NCBI GenBank assembly: GCA_937898415.1
Contig: CALDLA010000010.1
Coordinates: 1 to 64,000, forward strand
Direction of reading: 5' to 3'
Length of the DNA stretch: 64,000 bases
DNA from: an uncultured Prevotellaceae bacterium
Lineage (GTDB): Bacteria; Bacteroidota; Bacteroidia; Bacteroidales; Bacteroidaceae
Within the stretch, counting starts at the first letter, position 1. Every line of letters starts with the position of its first letter. The translations under genes and the position numbers were made by a program. Under the pieces are notes generated by a model. The model saw only the letters and a list, made by a program, of their open reading frames with translations. It had not been told where the DNA came from and did no database searches. Positions 60,763-64,000 of this stretch are shown one piece after another.

Positions 60763-61587
60763 ATGAATAAAAATATGAAGTTTTTTATATCGATTACATT
60801 GTTATTGTTCTGCTGCTGTGGCATGAAGGGACAGCAGACGGACAAAGAGGTTGTTGGTGTCTGCGTCAAAAAAGGTGGAACGGAGAGTGGTATCAATGCG
60901 ACAAGCCGTTTCCCAATGTACAGCGTCATGAAATTCCCGCAGGCACTATATATTGCAGACTATCTTACCAAGAACAACATTGAGTTGAACGCAGAGGTAT
61001 CAGTCAGGAAAGACGAACTGATGCAAGATACATGGTCGCCAATGCTGAATACTTTTGAAGGAGAAAGGTCTTTTACCTACGCAGAATTGCTGACTCTCTC
61101 GCTTCAACAGAGTGATAATAACGCCTGCGATATTCTCTTCGAACAATGCGGTGGACCGAGAAAAGTGGAAAAATACATCCAAAATCTTGGATTCAAAGAC
61201 ATTCGTATTCAGAAGACGGAAAAGCAAATGCATGCAAACCCTGCACTAAGTAATAAAAACTGGTGTACACCACAGTCGATGGTAGCCCTCCTTGACTGGT
61301 TTATTGCGCATCATAACGACAACGAACCTCTCCGCTATATCTGGAAATTGATGGAGGAATGTCAAACTGGTAAGGATCGCCTGCCCGCAGCAGTTCCAAC
61401 TTCTGCAAAAGTCGTTCATAAGACAGGGACAGGATATCCATTACCATCAGGTCAGCCGTCAGGCATCTGCGATGTGGGTATTATCATATTGAATCATGGT
61501 CAGCAGTTTCCTATTGCTGTTTTCATTACCAACCCCTCTTCGCAATCAAAGATTTCTGATGTTGCGAAACAATTAATTGAATTATAG
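60763..61587 (+). CDS. class A beta-lactamase, subclass A2 (CblA/CepA-like)
   Basis: A 274-residue serine beta-lactamase. The catalytic motifs are YSVMK (Ser70-x-x-Lys73), QQSDNNACD (SDN loop), a KTEKQMHANP omega-loop Glu, the ANWCTP-like NWCTPQSM typical of subclass A2 from Bacteroidetes, and VHKTGTGYP (KTG). All are intact, so it should hydrolyse penicillins or cephalosporins. The N-terminus is a signal peptide with a Cys-rich end (LLFCCCGMKG), so it may be a lipoprotein. It sits between receptor and membrane-protein genes 9 and 3 bases away, unlike a resistance cassette, and appears to be a native gene. Confidence 0.88.
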   Translation: MNKNMKFFISITLLLFCCCGMKGQQTDKEVVGVCVKKGGTESGINATSRFPMYSVMKFPQALYIADYLTKNNIELNAEVSVRKDELMQDTWSPMLNTFEGERSFTYAELLTLSLQQSDNNACDILFEQCGGPRKVEKYIQNLGFKDIRIQKTEKQMHANPALSNKNWCTPQSMVALLDWFIAHHNDNEPLRYIWKLMEECQTGKDRLPAAVPTSAKVVHKTGTGYPLPSGQPSGICDVGIIILNHGQQFPIAVFITNPSSQSKISDVAKQLIEL

Positions 61588-61590
61588 ACA

Positions 61591-62058
61591 ATGAAAAGAT
61601 TGCGACTCGGGGCTATTCTCCACTTTATCATAGCCATTGGCCATCTCGGTTGTCTCTTTGCATTGGATGAAGCATTCGACGCATACGGCATCAAAGAGGT
61701 GATGCACAACATGGTGTTTGGTCACGTTTGGATGCTTTATGCTCTGACATTCTGCCTCGCTTTGGCCTTCGCATTAGCAGGATTCTATGCTCTCTCAGCC
61801 TCTGGCGACATCCGGCGGCTCCCACTGACTCGCATAACCATTATTGTAATCATTGTGCTCTACAGTCTTCGTGCCTTGGCAGGAGGCTGGGTTTGTGTAG
61901 CGGATTTTTTCGCTGACGCTCAACAACACGTCAGTTGGCTTCAATTTTTCTCGTCCGTCATTCCAGCCTTTATTGCGTGGTGCTATTATCCCGGTCTTAA
62001 AAAGACAATGCCTGGAGCAGCGAGAGCCGCCAAACTTGTTTGGATGGCCGAGTCGTGA
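61591..62058 (+). CDS. four-helix membrane protein, C-terminus from a repeat
   Basis: A 155-residue membrane protein with four predicted helices (LGAILHFIIAIGHLGCLF, HVWMLYALTFCLALAFAL, ITIIVIIVLYSLRALAGG, FFSSVIPAFIAWCYYP). I do not recognise the family. The last 16 residues (MPGAARAAKLVWMAES) and the stop codon are encoded by a 72-bp repeat that occurs again inside the next gene, so the native C-terminus has been replaced or extended. It lies 3 bases after the beta-lactamase gene. Confidence 0.65.
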   Translation: MKRLRLGAILHFIIAIGHLGCLFALDEAFDAYGIKEVMHNMVFGHVWMLYALTFCLALAFALAGFYALSASGDIRRLPLTRITIIVIIVLYSLRALAGGWVCVADFFADAQQHVSWLQFFSSVIPAFIAWCYYPGLKKTMPGAARAAKLVWMAES

Positions 62059-62078
62059 CAGGCAAAGACAAAGTCAAT
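62007..62078 (+). repeat. 72-bp mobile-type repeat, copy 1
   Basis: Matches 62411-62482 at 70 of 72 positions. It has inverted ends TGCCTG/CAGGCA and an inner stem CCAAAC/GTTTGG, so it can fold into a hairpin. It gives the end of the membrane-protein gene and the last bases reach the start codon of the next gene. Confidence 0.9.
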
Positions 62079-62637
62079 GAAGCATTTTCCAAACTTCCTT
62101 TCCGCATCTCGAATCACATTGTGTCTGCCTTTGCTTTTGGTGGATGCAATGACTGTACCCTTCTGGGTGCTCTACGTGATAGCTGGTACCACGGATATGC
62201 TCGACGGCTTTCTGGCAAGACAATGGGGAGTGGAGAGTAAGTTCGGAGCCAGATTGGATAGTTTGGCAGACTTTGTATTTGTCTTAGCTGTAGGATATAA
62301 ATTGTATCCGTGGCTGAAACTTCCTGCTGTGCTGTGGATGATGATAGGGCTTATCGCATTGGTGAAAACAGTCAATGCGACAAGCTCATATGTAGTAAAA
62401 CACAAGATAGAATGCCTGGAGCAGCGAGAGCCGCCAAACTTGTTTGGATGGCTGAGTCGTGACAGGCAAAGACACAGTCAATTCCTACACACAAAAGCCA
62501 ACAAATTGACAGGATTCCTACTTTTTATCGGCATGATGACTATTGGGCAGTCATACTTCATCGCTATTGCATGGATGATTGCATGTTTCGCCCTCTTCAC
62601 AGCTATACAGGAAGGACTTTTGATTCGTAGTAAATAG
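62077..62637 (+). CDS. CDP-alcohol phosphatidyltransferase
   Basis: A 186-residue membrane enzyme that moves a phosphatidyl group from a CDP-activated lipid to an alcohol. The catalytic motif DGFLARQWGVESKFGARLDS with the following LAD matches DG(x)2AR(x)8G(x)3D(x)3D exactly. About five membrane helices. Residues about 113-136 (ECLEQREPPNLFGWLSRDRQ and on) are encoded by copy 2 of the 72-bp repeat and sit where relatives have only a short loop before HTKANKLTGFLLF, so this is an in-frame insertion. The alcohol is unknown. Confidence 0.85.
   Translation: MKHFPNFLSASRITLCLPLLLVDAMTVPFWVLYVIAGTTDMLDGFLARQWGVESKFGARLDSLADFVFVLAVGYKLYPWLKLPAVLWMMIGLIALVKTVNATSSYVVKHKIECLEQREPPNLFGWLSRDRQRHSQFLHTKANKLTGFLLFIGMMTIGQSYFIAIAWMIACFALFTAIQEGLLIRSK
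62411..62482 (+). repeat. 72-bp mobile-type repeat, copy 2
   Basis: Second copy, 404 bp after the first, same orientation, read in another frame and inserted in the CDP-alcohol phosphatidyltransferase gene. Confidence 0.9.
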
Positions 62638-62670
62638 ACCATTCGTCACAGAATCGTACCATTCGTCACA
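62638..62670 (+). promoter_or_regulatory. direct repeat ACCATTCGTCACA, candidate LytTR operator
   Basis: Two perfect 13-bp copies at 62638-62650 and 62658-62670, 20 bp apart, about 70 bases before the receptor's start codon. The spacing suits a LytTR regulator such as the one at 54766; a promoter -7 box is not clear (AGATCCCTGCATC near 62698). Confidence 0.5.
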
Positions 62671-62743
62671 AATAGCAGCTAAGTCGCAACTTTAGCAGAT
62701 CCCTGCATCGTCAAACTGGCAAATTATTCAAAATTGTTAAGTT

Positions 62744-64000
62744 ATGAACAAATTCAGTTTAAAGATGTTGGCCTGTTTGGCTGCAATGATGATGAGCCTG
62801 ACAGCTCAAGCTAAGACTCAGGACGTTGGTGGAAGAGTGATAGACCAGAATGGTGAACCGCTCGGATTTGTAAGTGTAGCTCTGCTCTCGGCAGACTCTA
62901 CTTATATCCAGGGTGCTACGAGCGATGAGAATGGAGCGTTTATGATCCAGGCAACTGATGCGTGCTGCATTCTACGACTCTCGTTTATCGGCTATCGTAC
63001 GCAATACGTGGATGTAAAAGGCACGGACGTGGGTACCATCCAAATGGAGGAAGACCAGCCATTGTTGAGCGAAATAATCGTAAAAGGACAGATCCCGAAG
63101 ACGAAACTAACGGGTAACTCGATGGTGACCACCATCCAGGGCACTATTCTTGGAACCTCGGGAACAGCCAAGGAGATGCTGACTAAGGTGCCTGGCATAA
63201 CCCTGAAGGGCGAAGACCTGGAGGTATTGGGCAAAGGCACACCAATTTTTTATATTAATGGCCGCAAAATGCACGACAAAGAAGAACTGAAGCGCTTGCG
63301 TTCAGAGGAGATTGCAAGTGTGGAAGTGATTACCAATCCTGGTGCACAATACGATGCTACAATATCATCAGTCGTGAGGATCAAGACCATTCGCCGCGAG
63401 GGCGACGGATTTGGTTTTGACTTGAATACAGGTTTTAATCAGGATCTGAGGTTTGGCGAGAGCGACCCTAGTGCCCAGTTGAACCTGCGCTACCGCCATA
63501 ACAACCTCGACCTGTTTGGAATGTTGAACTACTGGAAATGGGACCTAAATAGCCTAAGAAACGATGAGCAGTCAAACTACCTGCCTACTGATAGGGGCGT
63601 TTTGAGCATCATGCAGGAAACTCATTCCAGGAACCATTATAAGAACAATGGGCTTGACTATAACCTTGGGGTCAACTGGCAGATAGCAGAAAATCATTCT
63701 GTTGGTGCCAGAATCCAACGCAACGACCGCTTCAATGCCACCACAGACCTGACGGTGGAGACGGACATTGAGCGCCAGCCCCTCCAGCAGAAGGAACACA
63801 ATTATTCTACCCAAGACGAGCATCGCCACACCTTCTATAACTGGGAAGGCAATACATATTACAATGGTCAGGTAGGTAAGATGGGCATTGACCTAAACAT
63901 GGATTTCCTGATGGACATGACTAACGTTGATAATCATATCAATGAACTCGTTAATCATACTGACCACCATGCTATGGAACAGGACAATAGCACTACTATA
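62744..64000 (+). CDS. outer-membrane beta-barrel protein with carboxypeptidase-like domain, partial
   Basis: Runs off the right edge; 419 codons are present. Signal peptide (MLACLAAMMMSLTAQAKTQD), then a carboxypeptidase-regulatory-like domain (VGGRVIDQNGEPLGFVSVAL, about 25-110), a plug domain (MLTKVPGITLKGEDLEVLGK, FYINGRKMHDKEELKRLRSE) and the first barrel strands. It is a paralogue of the receptor at 58621, which has the same plug but not the N-terminal domain. Ligand unknown. The direct repeats at 62638-62670 suggest separate control from the preceding cluster. Confidence 0.9.
   Translation, partial: MNKFSLKMLACLAAMMMSLTAQAKTQDVGGRVIDQNGEPLGFVSVALLSADSTYIQGATSDENGAFMIQATDACCILRLSFIGYRTQYVDVKGTDVGTIQMEEDQPLLSEIIVKGQIPKTKLTGNSMVTTIQGTILGTSGTAKEMLTKVPGITLKGEDLEVLGKGTPIFYINGRKMHDKEELKRLRSEEIASVEVITNPGAQYDATISSVVRIKTIRREGDGFGFDLNTGFNQDLRFGESDPSAQLNLRYRHNNLDLFGMLNYWKWDLNSLRNDEQSNYLPTDRGVLSIMQETHSRNHYKNNGLDYNLGVNWQIAENHSVGARIQRNDRFNATTDLTVETDIERQPLQQKEHNYSTQDEHRHTFYNWEGNTYYNGQVGKMGIDLNMDFLMDMTNVDNHINELVNHTDHHAMEQDNSTTI

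Noticed and set aside
1..64000. tRNA or rRNA genes
   Set aside because: No cloverleaf with a T-arm consensus and no rRNA-like segment was recognised by eye; a tRNA scan could still find one.

Overview
The window looks like a chromosome segment of a Bacteroidales bacterium, most likely Prevotella or a close relative. The grounds are Bacteroidetes-type promoters (TAnnTTTG -7 boxes, often with TTTG/TTGG about 19-20 bp upstream), weak ribosome binding sites, a hybrid two-component-like regulator with beta-propeller sensor, LytTR regulators, large outer-membrane beta-barrel proteins of the TonB-receptor type, DUF2027, and lipoproteins with acidic residues after the lipobox cysteine. No rRNA or tRNA gene was recognised.

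Layout. 1-4291 (minus): start of atpD, a small secreted protein, nadE, a DUF2027 protein and a BadF-type sugar kinase. 4386-13511 (plus): a large MscS-family channel, kdsA-kdsD for KDO/lipopolysaccharide synthesis, a kinase-less hybrid regulator and a phospholipase-D-family enzyme. 13506-16641 (minus): a TPR protein and a substrate-binding-like lipoprotein. 16680-23160 is an AT-rich accessory region: a phosphoribosyltransferase-like gene, small membrane and secreted genes, a CdiA-type nuclease-like gene beside a likely small RNA, and at least four, probably five, palindrome arrays that all share an exact 22-bp period. 23172-25250 is a leukocidin-like pore-forming lipoprotein.

25257-37562 (minus) reads as one eight-gene operon from a promoter at 37591: zinc-ribbon protein, Ser/Thr kinase, four-module AAA+ ATPase, FHA protein, PP2C phosphatase, then metA, a U32 peptidase and a zinc-ribbon membrane protein. 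It is a self-contained phosphothreonine signalling system joined to methionine synthesis and RNA/protein-related housekeeping genes. 37678-41670 (minus): M13 peptidase and ABC-F protein. 41763-49557 (plus): tex, then a cupin, beta-propeller protein, uridine phosphorylase, flotillin and mnmE in one run.

49875-51555: a three-HTH excisionase-like protein and a tyrosine recombinase immediately after the 3' end of mnmE. 51780-64000: acetyltransferase, hydrolase/peptidase-like fusion, flavin reductase, a membrane LytTR regulator (minus), and a plus-strand cluster of LiaF-like, transglutaminase-like, PhzF, two beta-barrel receptors, a class A beta-lactamase, and a CDP-alcohol phosphatidyltransferase. 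A 72-bp repeat has entered two genes of that cluster in different reading frames.

Two further themes run through the window: short tandem repeats that sit in frame inside conserved genes (U32 peptidase, ABC-F, DUF2027, mnmE), and compact transcription units with overlapping stop/start codons. Assignments come from reading motifs by eye; no database search was possible.
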